Part shown: positions 50,590-63,500 of the stretch, in pieces | Layout of the letters: the number at the start of each line of letters is the position of its first letter | Numbering within the stretch: the first letter of the stretch is position 1 | NCBI GenBank assembly: GCA_032191485.1 | Contig: JAVDOI010000178.1 | Location: 184,001-248,000 of the forward strand | DNA length: 64,000 nt | Direction: 5' to 3' | Source: Leptoclinus maculatus | Taxonomy: Eukaryota > Chordata > Actinopteri > Perciformes > Stichaeidae | The notes under the pieces: generated by a model | Seen by the model: only the letters and a program-made list of their open reading frames with translations | Told to the model about the DNA's origin: nothing | Database searches by the model: none | Program-made: the position numbers and the translations under genes

Positions 50590-53185
50590 ACCTGCAGGTG
50601 CCGCCTCCACCTGCAGATTCTGGCAAACAGCTTAAGTCATGCCTCCACCTACAGCCTCTGCCGGCAACCTGCAGGTGCCGCCTCCACCTACAGGTTACTG
50701 GCAGGCAGCTTAGGTCATGCCTCCACCTAAAGCCTCTCTCAGTAACCTGCAGGTGCAGCCTCCACCTGCAGATTCTGGCAGACAGCTTAGGTCACGTCTC
50801 CACCTACAGCCTCTGCCAGCAACTTCTGCCAGCAGCCTACAGGTGCCGCCTCCACCTGCAGATTCTGGCAAACAGCTTAAGTCATGCCTCCACCTACAGC
50901 CTCTGCCAGCAACCTGCAGGTGCCGCCTCCACCTACAGATTCTGGCAGACAGCTTAAGTCATGCCTCCACCTACAGCCTCTGCCAGCAACCTGCAGGTGC
51001 CGCCTCCACCTACAGGTTACTGGCAGACAGCTTAGGTCAAGTCTCCACCTACAGCCTCTGCCAGCAACTTCTGCCAGCAACCTGCAGGTGCCGCCTCCAC
51101 CTACAGGTTACTGGCAGGCAGCTTAGGTCATGCCTCCACCTAAAGCCTCTCTCAGTAACCTGCAGGTGCAGCCTCCACCTGCAGATTCTGGCAGACAGCT
51201 TAGGTCACGCCTCCACCTACAGCCTCTGCCAGCAACCTGCAGGTGCCGCCTCCACCTACAGGTTACTGGCAGACAGCTTAGGTCAAGTCTCCACCTACAG
51301 CCTCTGCCAGCAATTTCTGCCAGCAGCCTACAGGTGCCGCCTCCACCTGCAGATTCTGGCAGACAGCTTAGGTCACGCCTCCACCTACAGCCTCTGCCGG
51401 CAACCTGCAGTTGCCGCCTCCACCTGCAGGTTATTGGCAGACAGCTTAGGCCACGCCTCCACCTACAGCCTCTGCCAGCAACTTCTGCCAGCAACCTGCA
51501 GGTGCCGCCTCCACCTGCAGATTCTGGCAGACAGCTTATGTCACGCCTCCACCTACAGCCTCTGCCAGCAACCTGCAGGTGCCGCCTCCACCTGCAGATT
51601 CTGGCAGACAGCTTATGTCACGCCTCCACCTACAGCCTCTGTCAGTAACCTGCAGGTGCCGCCTCCACCTGCAGATGCTGGCAAACAGCTTAAGTCATGC
51701 CTCCACCTACAGCCTCTGCCGGCAACCTGCAGGTGCCGCCTCCACCTACAGGTTACTGGCAGGCAGCTTAGGTCATGCCTCCACCTAAAGCCTCTCTCAG
51801 TAACCTGCAGGTGCAGCCTCCACCTGCAGATTCTGGCAGACAGCTTAGGTCACGTCTCCACCTACAGCCTCTGCCAGCAACCTGCAGGTGCCGCCTCCAC
51901 CTGCAGATTCTGGCAGACAGCTTAGGTCACGTCTCCACCTACAGCCTCTGCCAGCAACTTCTGCCAGCAGCCTACAGGTGCCGCCTCCACCTGCAGATTC
52001 TGGCAAACAGCTTAAGTCATGCCTCCACCTACAGCCTCTGCCAGCAACCTGCAGGTGCCGCCTCCACCTACAGGTTACTGGCAGACAGCTTATGTCACGC
52101 CTCCACCTACAGCCTCTGTCAGTAACCTGCAGGTGCAGCCTCCACCTGCAGATTCTGGCAGACAGCTTAGGTCACGTCTCCACCTACAGCCTCTGCCAGC
52201 AACTTCTGCAAACAGCCTACAGGTGCCGCCTCCACCTGCAGATTCTGGCAAACAGCTTAAGTCATGCCTCCACCTACAGCCTCTGCCGGCAACCTGCAGG
52301 TGCCGCCTCCACCTACAGGTTACTGGCAGGCAGCTTAGGTCATGCCTCCACCTAAAGCCTCTCTCAGTAACCTGCAGGTGCAGCCTCCACCTGCAGATTC
52401 TGGCAGACAGCTTAGGTCACGTCTCCACCTACAGCCTCTGCCAGCAACTTCTGCCAGCAGCCTACAGGTGCCGCCTCCACCTGCAGATTCTGGCAAACAG
52501 CTTAAGTCATGCCTCCACCTACAGCCTCTGCCAGCAACCTGCAGGTGCCGCCTCCACCTACAGATTCTGGCAGACAGCTTAAGTCATGCCTCCACCTACA
52601 GCCTCTGCCAGCAACCTGCAGGTGCCGCCTCCACCTACAGGTTACTGGCAGACAGCTTAGGTCAAGTCTCCACCTACAGCCTCTGCCAGCAACTTCTGCC
52701 AGCAACCTGCAGGTGCCGCCTCCACCTACAGGTTACTGGCAGGCAGCTTAGGTCATGCCTCCACCTAAAGCCTCTCTCAGTAACCTGCAGGTGCAGCCTC
52801 CACCTGCAGATTCTGGCAGACAGCTTAGGTCACGCCTCCACCTACAGCCTCTGCCAGCAACCTGCAGGTGCCGCCTCCACCTACAGGTTACTGGCAGACA
52901 GCTTAGGTCAAGTCTCCACCTACAGCCTCTGCCAGCAACTTCTGCCAGCAGCCTACAGGTGCCGCCTCCACCTGCAGATTCTGGCAGACAGCTTAGGTCA
53001 CGCCTCCACCTACAGCCTCTGCCGGCAACCTGCAGTTGCCGCCTCCACCTGCAGGTTATTGGCAGACAGCTTAGGCCACGCCTCCACCTACAGCCTCTGC
53101 CAGCAACTTCTGCCAGCAACCTGCAGGTGCCGCCTCCACCTGCAGATTCTGGCAGACAGCTTATGTCACGCCTCCACCTACAGCC
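50590..53185 (+). repeat. Shared block of about 970 bp at 1625-bp offset
   Basis: Roughly 50590-51560 matches 52215-53185 (50717 with 52342, 50884 with 52509, 51130 with 52755). The intervening 650 bp differ in unit order, so this is a duplication with later rearrangement or insertion, not a simple tandem pair. Confidence 0.65.
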
Positions 53186-53519
53186 TCTGTCAGTAACCTG
53201 CAGGTGCCGCCTCCACCTGCAGATTCTGGCAAACAGCTTAAGTCATGCCTCCACCTACAGCGTCTGCCGGCAACCTGCAGGTGCCGCCTCCACCTACAGG
53301 TTACTGGCAGGCAGCTTAGGTCATGCCTCCACCTAAAGCCTCTCTCAGTAACCTGCAGGTGCAGCCTCCACCTGCAGATTCTGGCAGACAGCTTAGGTCA
53401 CGTCTCCACCTACAGCCTCTGCCAGCAACTTCTGCCAGCAGCCTACAGGTGCCGCCTCCACCTGCAGATTCTGGCAAACAGCTTAAGTCATGCCTCCACC
53501 TACAGCCTCTGCCAGCAAC

Positions 53520-56500
53520 CTTTAGGTGCCGCATCCACCTACAGATTCTGGCAGACAGCTTAAGTCACGCCTCCACCTACAGCCTCTGCCAGCAACTTCT
53601 GCCAGCAACCTGCAGGTGCCGCCTCCACCTGCAGATTCTGGCAGACAGCTTATGTCACGCCTCCACCTACAGCCTCTGCCAGCAACCTGCAGGTGCCGCC
53701 TCCACCTGCAGATTCTGGCAGACAGCTTAGGTCACGTCTCCACCTACAGCCTCTGCCAGCAACTTCTGCAAACAGCCTACAGGTGCCGCCTCCACCTGCA
53801 GATTCTGGCAAACAGCTTAAGTCATGCCTCCACCTACAGCCTCTGCCAGCAACCTGCAGGTGCCGCCTCCACCTACAGATTCTGGCAGACAGCTTAAGTC
53901 ATGCCTCCACCTACAGCCTCTGCCAGCAACCTGCAGGTGCCGCCTCCACCTACAGGTTACTGGCAGACAGCTTAGGTCAAGTCTCCACCTACAGCCTCTG
54001 CCAGCAACTTCTGCCAGCAACCTGCAGGTGCCGCCTCCACCTACAGGTTACTGGCAGGCAGCTTAGGTCATGCCTCCACCTAAAGCCTCTCTCAGTAACC
54101 TGCAGGTGCAGCCTCCACCTGCAGATTCTGGCAGACAGCTTAGGTCACGCCTCCACCTACAGCCTCTGCCAGCAACTTCTGCCAGTAACCTGCAGGTGCC
54201 GCCTCCACCTGCAGATTCTGGCAGACAGCTTATGTCACGCCTCCACCTACAGCCTCTGTCAGTAACCTGCAGGTGCCGCCTCCACCTGCAGATTCTGGCA
54301 AACAGCTTAAGTCATGCCTCCACCTACAGCCTCTGCCGGCAACCTGCAGGTGCCGCCTCCACCTACAGGTTACTGGCAGGCAGCTTAGGTCATGCCTCCA
54401 CCTAAAGCCTCTCTCAGTAACCTGCAGGTGCAGCCTCCACCTGCAGATTCTGGCAGACAGCTTAAGTCACGTCTCCACCTACAGCCTCTGCCAGCAACTT
54501 CTGCCAGCAGCCTACAGGTGCCGCCTCCACCTGCAGATTCTGGCAAACAGCTTAAGTCATGCATCCACCTACAGCCTCTGCCAGCAACCTTTAGGTGCCG
54601 CCTCCACCTACAGATTCTGGCAGACAGCTTAAGTCATGCCTCCACCTACAGCCTCTGCCAGCAACCTGCAGGTGCCGCCTCCACCTACAGGTTACTGGCA
54701 GACAGCTTAGGTCAAGTCTCCACCTACAGCCTCTGCCAGCAACTTCTGCCAGCAACCTGCAGGTGCCGCCTCCACCTACAGGTTACTGGCAGGCAGCTTA
54801 GGTCATGCCTCCACCTAAAGCCTCTCTCAGTAACCTGCAGGTGCAGCCTCCACCTGCAGATTCTGGCAGACAGCTTAGGTCACGCCTCCACCTACAGCCT
54901 CTGCCAGCAACCTGCAGGTGCCGCCTCCACCTACAGGTTACTGGCAGACAGCTTAGGTCAAGTCTCCACCTACAGCCTCTGCCAGCAACTTCTGCCAGCC
55001 GCCTACAGGTGCCGCCTCCACCTGCAGATTCTGGCAGACAGCTTAGGTCACGCCTCCACCTACAGCCTCTGCCGGCAACCTGCAGTTGCCGCCTCCACCT
55101 GCAGGTTATTGGCAGACAGCTTAGGCCACGCCTCCACCTACAGCCTCTGCCAGCAACTTCTGCCAGCAACCTGCAGGTGCCGCCTCCACCTGCAGATTCT
55201 GGCAGACAGCTTATGTCACGCCTCCACCTACAGCCTCTGCCAGCAACCTGCAGGTGCCGCCTCCACCTGCAGATTCTGGCAGACAGCTTAGGTCACGTCT
55301 CCACCTACAGCCTCTGCCAGCAACTTCTGCCAGCAGCCTACAGGTGCCGCCTCCACCTGCAGATTCTGGCAAACAGCTTAAGTCATGCCTCCACCTACAG
55401 CCTCTGCCAGCAACCTGCAGGTGCCGCCTCCACCTACAGGTTACTGGCAGACAGCTTATGTCACGCCTCCACCTACAGCCTCTGTCAGTAACCTGCAGGT
55501 GCAGCCTCCACCTGCAGATTCTGGCAGACAGCTTAGGTCACGTCTCCACCTACAGCCTCTGCCAGCAACTTCTGCAAACAGCCTACAGGTGCCGCCTCCA
55601 CCTGCAGATTCTGGCAAACAGCTTAAGTCATGCCTCCACCTACAGCCTCTGCCAGCAACCTGCAGGTGCCGCCTCCACCTACAGATTCTGGCAGACAGCT
55701 TAAGTCATGCCTCCACCTACAGCCTCTGCCAGCAACCTGCAGGTGCCGCCTCCACCTACAGGTTACTGGCAGACAGCTTAGGTCAAGTCTCCACCTACAG
55801 CCTCTGCCAGCAACTTCTGCCAGCAACCTGCAGGTGCCGCCTCCACCTACAGGTTACTGGCAGGCAGCTTAGGTCATGCCTCCACCTAAAGCCTCTCTCA
55901 GTAACCTGCAGGTGCAGCCTCCACCTGCAGATTCTGGCAGACAGCTTAGGTCACGCCTCCACCTACAGCCTCTGCCAGCAACCTGCAGGTGCCGCCTCCA
56001 CCTACAGGTTACTGGCAGACAGCTTAGGTCAAGTCTCCACCTACAGCCTCTGCCAGCAACTTCTGCCAGCAACCTGCAGGTGCCGCCTCCACCTGCAGAT
56101 TCTGGCAGACAGCTTATGTCACGCCTCCACCTACAGCCTCTGTCAGTAACCTGCAGGTGCAGCCTCCACCTGCAGGCTGCTGGCAGACAGCTTATGTCAC
56201 GCCTCCACCTACAGCCTCTGCCAGCAACCTGCAGGTTCCGCCTCCACCTGCAGATTCTGGCAGACAGCTTAGGTCACGCCTCCACCTACAGCCTCTGCCG
56301 GCAACCTGCAGTTGCCGCCTCCACCTGCAGGTTATTGGCAGACAGCTTAGGCCACGCCTCCACCTACAGCCTCTGCCAGCAACTTCTGCCAGCAACCTGC
56401 AGGTGCCGCCTCCACCTGCAGATTCTGGCAGACAGCTTATGTCACGCCTCCACCTACAGCCTCTGTCAGTAACCTGCAGGTGCAGCCTCCACCTGCAGGT

Positions 56501-58762
56501 TGCTGGCAGACAGCTTATGTCACGCCTCCACCTACAGCCTCTGCCAGCAACCTGCAGGTGCCGCCTCCACCTGCAGATTCTGGCAGACAGCTTAGGTCAC
56601 GTCTCCACCTACAGCCTCTGCCAGCAACTTCTGCAAACAGCCTACAGGTGCCGCCTCCACCTGCAGATTCTGGCAAACAGCTTAAGTCATGCCTCCACCT
56701 ACAGCCTCTGCCAGCAACCTGCAGGTGCCGCCTCCACCTACAGATTCTGGCAGACAGCTTAAGTCATGCCTCCACCTACAGCCTCTGCCAGCAACCTGCA
56801 GGTGCCGCCTCCACCTACAGGTTACTGGCAGACAGCTTAGGTCAAGTCTCCACCTACAGCCTCTGCCAGCAACTTCTGCCAGCAACCTGCAGGTGCCGCC
56901 TCCACCTACAGGTTACTGGCAGGCAGCTTAGGTCATGCCTCCACCTAAAGCCTCTCTCAGTAACCTGCAGGTGCAGCCTCCACCTGCAGATTCTGGCAGA
57001 CAGCTTAGGTCACGCCTCCACCTACAGCCTCTGCCAGCAACCTGCAGGTGCCGCCTCCACCTACAGGTTACTGGCAGACAGCTTAGGTCAAGTCTCCACC
57101 TACAGCCTCTGCCAGCAACTTCTGCCAGTAACCTGCAGGTGCCGCCTCCACCTGCAGATTCTGGCAGACAGCTTATGTCACGCCTCCACCTACAGCCTCT
57201 GTCAGTAACCTGCAGGTGCCGCCTCCACCTGCAGATTCTGGCAAACAGCTTAAGTCATGCCTCCACCTACAGCCTCTGCCGGCAACCTGCAGGTGCCGCC
57301 TCCACCTACAGGTTACTGGCAGGCAGCTTAGGTCATGCCTCCACCTAAAGCCTCTCTCAGTAACCTGCAGGTGCAGCCTCCACCTGCAGATTCTGGCAGA
57401 CAGCTTAGGTCACGTCTCCACCTACAGCCTCTGCCAGCAACTTCTGCCAGCAGCCTACAGGTGCCGCCTCCACCTGCAGATTCTGGCAAACAGCTTAAGT
57501 CATGCCTCCACCTACAGCCTCTGCCAGCAACCTTTAGGTGCCGCCTCCACCTACAGATTCTGGCAGACAGCTTAAGTCACGCCTCCACCTACAGCCTCTG
57601 CCAGCAACTTCTGCCAGCAACCTGCAGGTGCCGCCTCCACCTGCAGATTCTGGCAGACAGCTTATGTCACGCCTCCACCTACAGCCTCTGTCAGTAACCT
57701 GCAGGTGCAGCCTCCACCTGCAGGTTGCTGGCAGACAGCTTATGTCACGCCTCCACCTACAGCCTCTGCCAGCAACCTGCAGGTGCCGCCTCCACCTGCA
57801 GATTCTGGCAGACAGCTTAGGTCACGTCTCCACCTACAGCCTCTGCCAGCAACTTCTGCAAACAGCCTACAGGTGCCGCCTCCACCTGCAGATTCTGGCA
57901 AACAGCTTAAGTCATGCCTCCACCTACAGCCTCTGCCAGCAACCTGCAGGTGCCGCCTCCACCTACAGATTCTGGCAGACAGCTTAAGTCATGCCTCCAC
58001 CTACAGCCTCTGCCAGCAACCTGCAGGTGCCGCCTCCACCTACAGGTTACTGGCAGACAGCTTAGGTCAAGTCTCCACCTACAGCCTCTGCCAGCAACTT
58101 CTGCCAGCAACCTGCAGGTGCCGCCTCCACCTACAGGTTACTGGCAGGCAGCTTAGGTCATGCCTCCACCTAAAGCCTCTCTCAGTAACCTGCAGGTGCA
58201 GCCTCCACCTGCAGATTCTGGCAGACAGCTTAGGTCACGCCTCCACCTACAGCCTCTGCCAGCAACCTGCAGGTGCCGCCTCCACCTACAGGTTACTGGC
58301 AGACAGCTTAGGTCAAGTCTCCACCTACAGCCTCTGCCAGCAACTTCTGCCAGTAACCTGCAGGTGCCGCCTCCACCTGCAGATTCTGGCAGACAGCTTA
58401 TGTCACGCCTCCACCTACAGCCTCTGTCAGTAACCTGCAGGTGCCGCCTCCACCTGCAGATTCTGGCAAACAGCTTAAGTCATGCCTCCACCTACAGCCT
58501 CTGCCGGCAACCTGCAGGTGCCGCCTCCACCTACAGGTTACTGGCAGGCAGCTTAGGTCATGCCTCCACCTAAAGCCTCTCTCAGTAACCTGCAGGTGCA
58601 GCCTCCACCTGCAGATTCTGGCAGACAGCTTAGGTCACGTCTCCACCTACAGCCTCTGCCAGCAACTTCTGCCAGCAGCCTACAGGTGCCGCCTCCACCT
58701 GCAGATTCTGGCAAACAGCTTAAGTCATGCCTCCACCTACAGCCTCTGCCAGCAACCTTTAG
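53520..58762 (+). repeat. Locally confined variant AACCTTTAGGTGCC
   Basis: Two adjacent bases of the CCTGCAGG core are changed to CCTTTAGG at about 53522, 54591, 57534 and 58759, and nowhere else that I found. The change destroys the 8-base palindrome. Restriction to a 5-kb neighbourhood shows how far recent exchange has spread it. Confidence 0.8.
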
Positions 58763-60240
58763 GTGCCGCCTCCACCTACAGATTCTGGCAGACAGCTTAA
58801 GTCATGCCTCCACCTACAGCCTCTGCCAGCAACCTGCAGGTGCCGCCTCCACCTACAGGTTACTGGCAGACAGCTTAGGTCAAGTCTCCACCTACAGCCT
58901 CTGCCAGCAACTTCTGCCAGCAACCTGCAGGTGCCGCCTCCACCTACAGGTTACTGGCAGGCAGCTTAGGTCATGCCTCCACCTAAAGCCTCTCTCAGTA
59001 ACCTGCAGGTGCAGCCTCCACCTGCAGATTCTGGCAGACAGCTTAGGTCACGCCTCCACCTACAGCCTCTGCCAGCAACCTGCAGGTGCCGCCTCCACCT
59101 ACAGGTTACTGGCAGACAGCTTAGGTCAAGTCTCCACCTACAGCCTCTGCCAGCAACTTCTGCCAGCAGCCTACAGGTGCCGCCTCCACCTGCAGATTCT
59201 GGCAGACAGCTTAGGTCACGCCTCCACCTACAGCCTCTGCCGGCAACCTGCAGTTGCCGCCTCCACCTGCAGGTTATTGGCAGACAGCTTAGGCCACGCC
59301 TCCACCTACAGCCTCTGCCAGCAACTTCTGCCAGCAACCTGCAGGTGCCGCCTCCACCTGCAGATTCTGGCAGACAGCTTATGTCACGCCTCCACCTACA
59401 GCCTCTGCCAGCAACCTGCAGGTGCCGCCTCCACCTGCAGATTCTGGCAGACAGCTTAGGTCACGTCTCCACCTACAGCCTCTGCCAGCAACTTCTGCCA
59501 GCAGCCTACAGGTGCCGCCTCCACCTGCAGATTCTGGCAAACAGCTTAAGTCATGCCTCCACCTACAGCCTCTGCCAGCAACCTGCAGGTGCCGCCTCCA
59601 CCTACAGGTTACTGGCAGACAGCTTATGTCACGCCTCCACCTACAGCCTCTGTCAGTAACCTGCAGGTGCAGCCTCCACCTGCAGATTCTGGCAGACAGC
59701 TTAGGTCACGTCTCCACCTACAGCCTCTGCCAGCAACTTCTGCAAACAGCCTACAGGTGCCGCCTCCACCTGCAGATTCTGGCAAACAGCTTAAGTCATG
59801 CCTCCACCTACAGCCTCTGCCAGCAACCTGCAGGTGCCGCCTCCACCTACAGATTCTGGCAGACAGCTTAAGTCATGCCTCCACCTACAGCCTCTGCCAG
59901 CAACCTGCAGGTGCCGCCTCCACCTACAGGTTACTGGCAGACAGCTTAGGTCAAGTCTCCACCTACAGCCTCTGCCAGCAACTTCTGCCAGCAACCTGCA
60001 GGTGCCGCCTCCACCTACAGGTTACTGGCAGGCAGCTTAGGTCATGCCTCCACCTAAAGCCTCTCTCAGTAACCTGCAGGTGCAGCCTCCACCTGCAGAT
60101 TCTGGCAGACAGCTTAGGTCACGCCTCCACCTACAGCCTCTGCCAGCAACCTGCAGGTGCCGCCTCCACCTACAGGTTACTGGCAGACAGCTTAGGTCAA
60201 GTCTCCACCTACAGCCTCTGCCAGCAACTTCTGCCAGTAA
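54170..60240 (+). repeat. Shared block of about 1.9 kb at 4168-bp offset
   Basis: Units at 54392, 54805, 55254, 55385 and 55630 recur at 58560, 58973, 59422, 59553 and 59798, shifted by 4168 bp. The block is approximately 54170-56070 and 58340-60240, with the 1225-bp tandem pair lying between and overlapping its right copy. Confidence 0.65.
56380..58820 (+). repeat. Two tandem copies of a 1225-bp higher-order repeat
   Basis: Units at 56480, 56689, 56935, 57216 and 57335 recur at 57705, 57914, 58160, 58441 and 58560, all shifted by 1225 bp. Boundaries are estimated from where the order of long and short units diverges. Confidence 0.75.
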
Positions 60241-60585
60241 CCTGCAGGTGCCGCCTTCACCTGCAGATTCTGGCAGACAGCTTATGTCACGCCTCCACCT
60301 ACAGCCTCTGTCAGTAACCTGCAGGTGCCGCCTCCACCTGCAGATTCTGGCAAACAGCTTAAGTCATGCCTCCACCTACAGCCTCTGCCGGCAACCTGCA
60401 GGTGCCGCCTCCACCTACAGGTTACTGGCAGGCAGCTTAGGTCATGCCTCCACCTAAAGCCTCTCTCAGTAACCTGCAGGTGCAGCCTCCACCTGCAGAT
60501 TCTGGCAGACAGCTTAGGTCACGTCTCCACCTACAGCCTCTGCCAGCAACTTCTGCCAGCAGCCTACAGGTGCCGCCTCCACCTG

Positions 60586-60590
60586 CAAAA
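60586..60590 (+). repeat. Private one-base insertion in a unit
   Basis: CACCTGCAGATTCTGG is here CACCTGCAAAATTCTGG: a G to A change plus one extra A. It shifts every reading frame through the unit and was not seen in any other copy. Confidence 0.8.
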
Positions 60591-63500
60591 TTCTGGCAAA
60601 CAGCTTAAGTCATGCCTCCACCTACAGCCTCTGCCAGCAACCTGCAGGTGCCGCCTCCACCTACAGATTCTGGCAGACAGCTTAAGTCATGCCTCCACCT
60701 ACAGCCTCTGCCAGCAACCTGCAGGTGCCGCCTCCACCTACAGGTTACTGGCAGACAGCTTAGGTCAAGTCTCCACCTACAGCCTCTGCCAGCAACTTCT
60801 GCCAGCAACCTGCAGGTGCCGCCTCCACCTACAGGTTACTGGCAGGCAGCTTAGGTCATGCCTCCACCTAAAGCCTCTCTCAGTAACCTGCAGGTGCAGC
60901 CTCCACCTGCAGATTCTGGCAGACAGCTTAGGTCACGCCTCCACCTACAGCCTCTGCCAGCAACCTCCAGGTGCCGCCTCCACCTACAGGTTACTGGCAG
61001 ACAGCTTAGGTCAAGTCTCCACCTACAGCCTCTGCCAGCAACTTCTGCCAGCAGCCTACAGGTGCCGCCTCCACCTGCAGATTCTGGCAGACAGCTTAGG
61101 TCACGCCTCCACCTACAGCCTCTGCCGGCAACCTGCAGTTGCCGCCTCCACCTGCAGGTTATTGGCAGACAGCTTAGGCCACGCCTCCACCTACAGCCTC
61201 TGCCAGCAACTTCTGCCAGCAACCTGCAGGTGCCGCCTCCACCTGCAGATTCTGGCAGACAGCTTATGTCACGCCTCCACCTACAGCCTCTGTCAGTAAC
61301 CTGCAGGTGCAGCCTCCACCTGCAGGTTGCTGGCAGACAGCTTATGTCACGCCTCCACCTACAGCCTCTGCCAGCAACCTGCAGGTGCCGCCTCCACCTG
61401 CAGATTCTGGCAGACAGCTTAGGTCACGTCTCCACCTACAGCCTCTGCCAGCAACTTCTGCCAGCAGCCTACAGGTGCCGCCTCCACCTGCAGATTCTGG
61501 CAAACAGCTTAAGTCATGCCTCCACCTACAGCCTCTGCCAGCAACCTGCAGGTGCCGCCTCCACCTACAGGTTACTGGCAGACAGCTTAGGTCAAGTCTC
61601 CACCTACAGCCTCTGCCAGCAACTTCTGCCAGCAACCTGCAGGTGCCGCCTCCACCTACAGGTTACTGGCAGGCAGCTTAGGTCATGCCTCCACCTAAAG
61701 CCTCTCTCAGTAACCTGCAGGTGCAGCCTCCACCTGCAGATTCTGGCAGACAGCTTAGGTCACTCCTCCACCTACAGCCTCTGCCAGCAACCTGCAGGTG
61801 CCGCCTCCACCTACAGGTTACTGGCAGACAGCTTAGGTCAAGTCTCCACCTACAGCCTCTGCCAGCAACTTCTGCCAGTAACCTGCAGGTGCCGCCTCCA
61901 CCTGCAGATTCTGGCAGACAGCTTATGTCACGCCTCCACCTACAGCCTCTGTCAGTAACCTGCAGGTGCCGCCTCCACCTGCAGATTCTGGCAAACAGCT
62001 TAAGTCATGCCTCCACCTACAGCCTCTGCCGGCAACCTGCAGGTGCCGCCTCCACCTACAGGTTACTGGCAGGCAGCTTAGGTCATGCCTCCACCTAAAG
62101 CCTCTCTCAGTAACCTGCAGGTGCAGCCTCCACCTGCAGATTCTGGCAGACAGCTTAGGTCACGCCTCCACCTACAGCCTCTGCCGGCAACCTGCAGTTG
62201 CCGCCTCCACCTGCAGGTTACTGGCAGACAGCTTAGGTCACGTCTCCACCTACAGCCTCTGCCAGCAACTTCTGCCAGCAACCTACAGGTGCCGCCTCCA
62301 CCTGCAGATTCTGGCAGACAGCTTAAGTCATGCCTCCACCTACAGCCTCTGCCAGCAACCTGCAGGTGCCGCCTCCACCTACAGGTTACTGGCAGACAGC
62401 TTAGGTCAAGTCTCCACCTACAGCCTCTGCCAGCAACTTCTGCCAGCAACCTGCAGGTGCCGCCTCCACCTGCAGATTCTGGCAGACAGCTTATGTCACG
62501 CCTCCACCTACAGCCTCTGTCAGTAACCTGCAGGTGCAGCCTCCACCTGCAGGTTGCTGGCAGACAGCTTATGTCACGCCTCCACCGACAGCCTCTGCCA
62601 GCAACCTGCAGGTGCCGCCTCCACCTGCAGATTCTGGAAGACAGCTTAGGTCACGTCTCCACCTACAGCCTCTGCCAGCAACTTCTGCCAGCAACCTACA
62701 GGTGCCGCCTCCACCTGCAGATTCTGGCAGACAGCTTAAGTCATGCCTTCACCTACAGCCTCTGCCAGCAACCTGCAGGTGCCGCCTCCACCTGCAGATT
62801 CTGGCAGACAGCTTAGGTCATGCCTCCACCTACAGCCTCTGCCAGCAACCTGCAGGTGCCGCCTCCACCTACAGGTTACTGGCAGACAGCTTAGGTCAAG
62901 TCTCCACCTACAGCCTCTGCCAGCAACTTCTGCCAGCAACCTGCAGGTGCCGCCTCCACCTACAGGTTACTGGCAGGCAGCTTAGGTCATGCCTCCACCT
63001 AAAGCCTCTCTCAGTAACCTGCAGGTGCAGCCTCCACCTGCAGATTCTGGCAGACAGCTTAGGTCACGCCTCCACCTACAGCCTCTGCCAGCAACCTGCA
63101 GGTGCCGCCTCCACCTACAGGTTACTGGCAGACAGCTTAGGTCAAGTCTCCACCTACAGCCTCTGCCAGCAACTTCTGCCAGTAACCTGCAGGTGCCGCC
63201 TCCACCTGCAGATTCTGGCAGACAGCTTATGTCACGCCTCCACCTACAGCCTCTGTCAGTAACCTGCAGGTGCCGCCTCCACCTGCAGATTCTGGCAAAC
63301 AGCTTAAGTCATGCCTCCACCTACAGCCTCTGCCGGCAACCTGCAGGTGCCGCCTCCACCTACAGGTTACTGGCAGGCAGCTTAGGTCATGCCTCCACCT
63401 AAAGCCTCTCTCAGTAACCTGCAGGTGCAGCCTCCACCTGCAGATTCTGGCAGACAGCTTAGGTCACGCCTCCACCTACAGCCTCTGCCGGCAACCTGCA

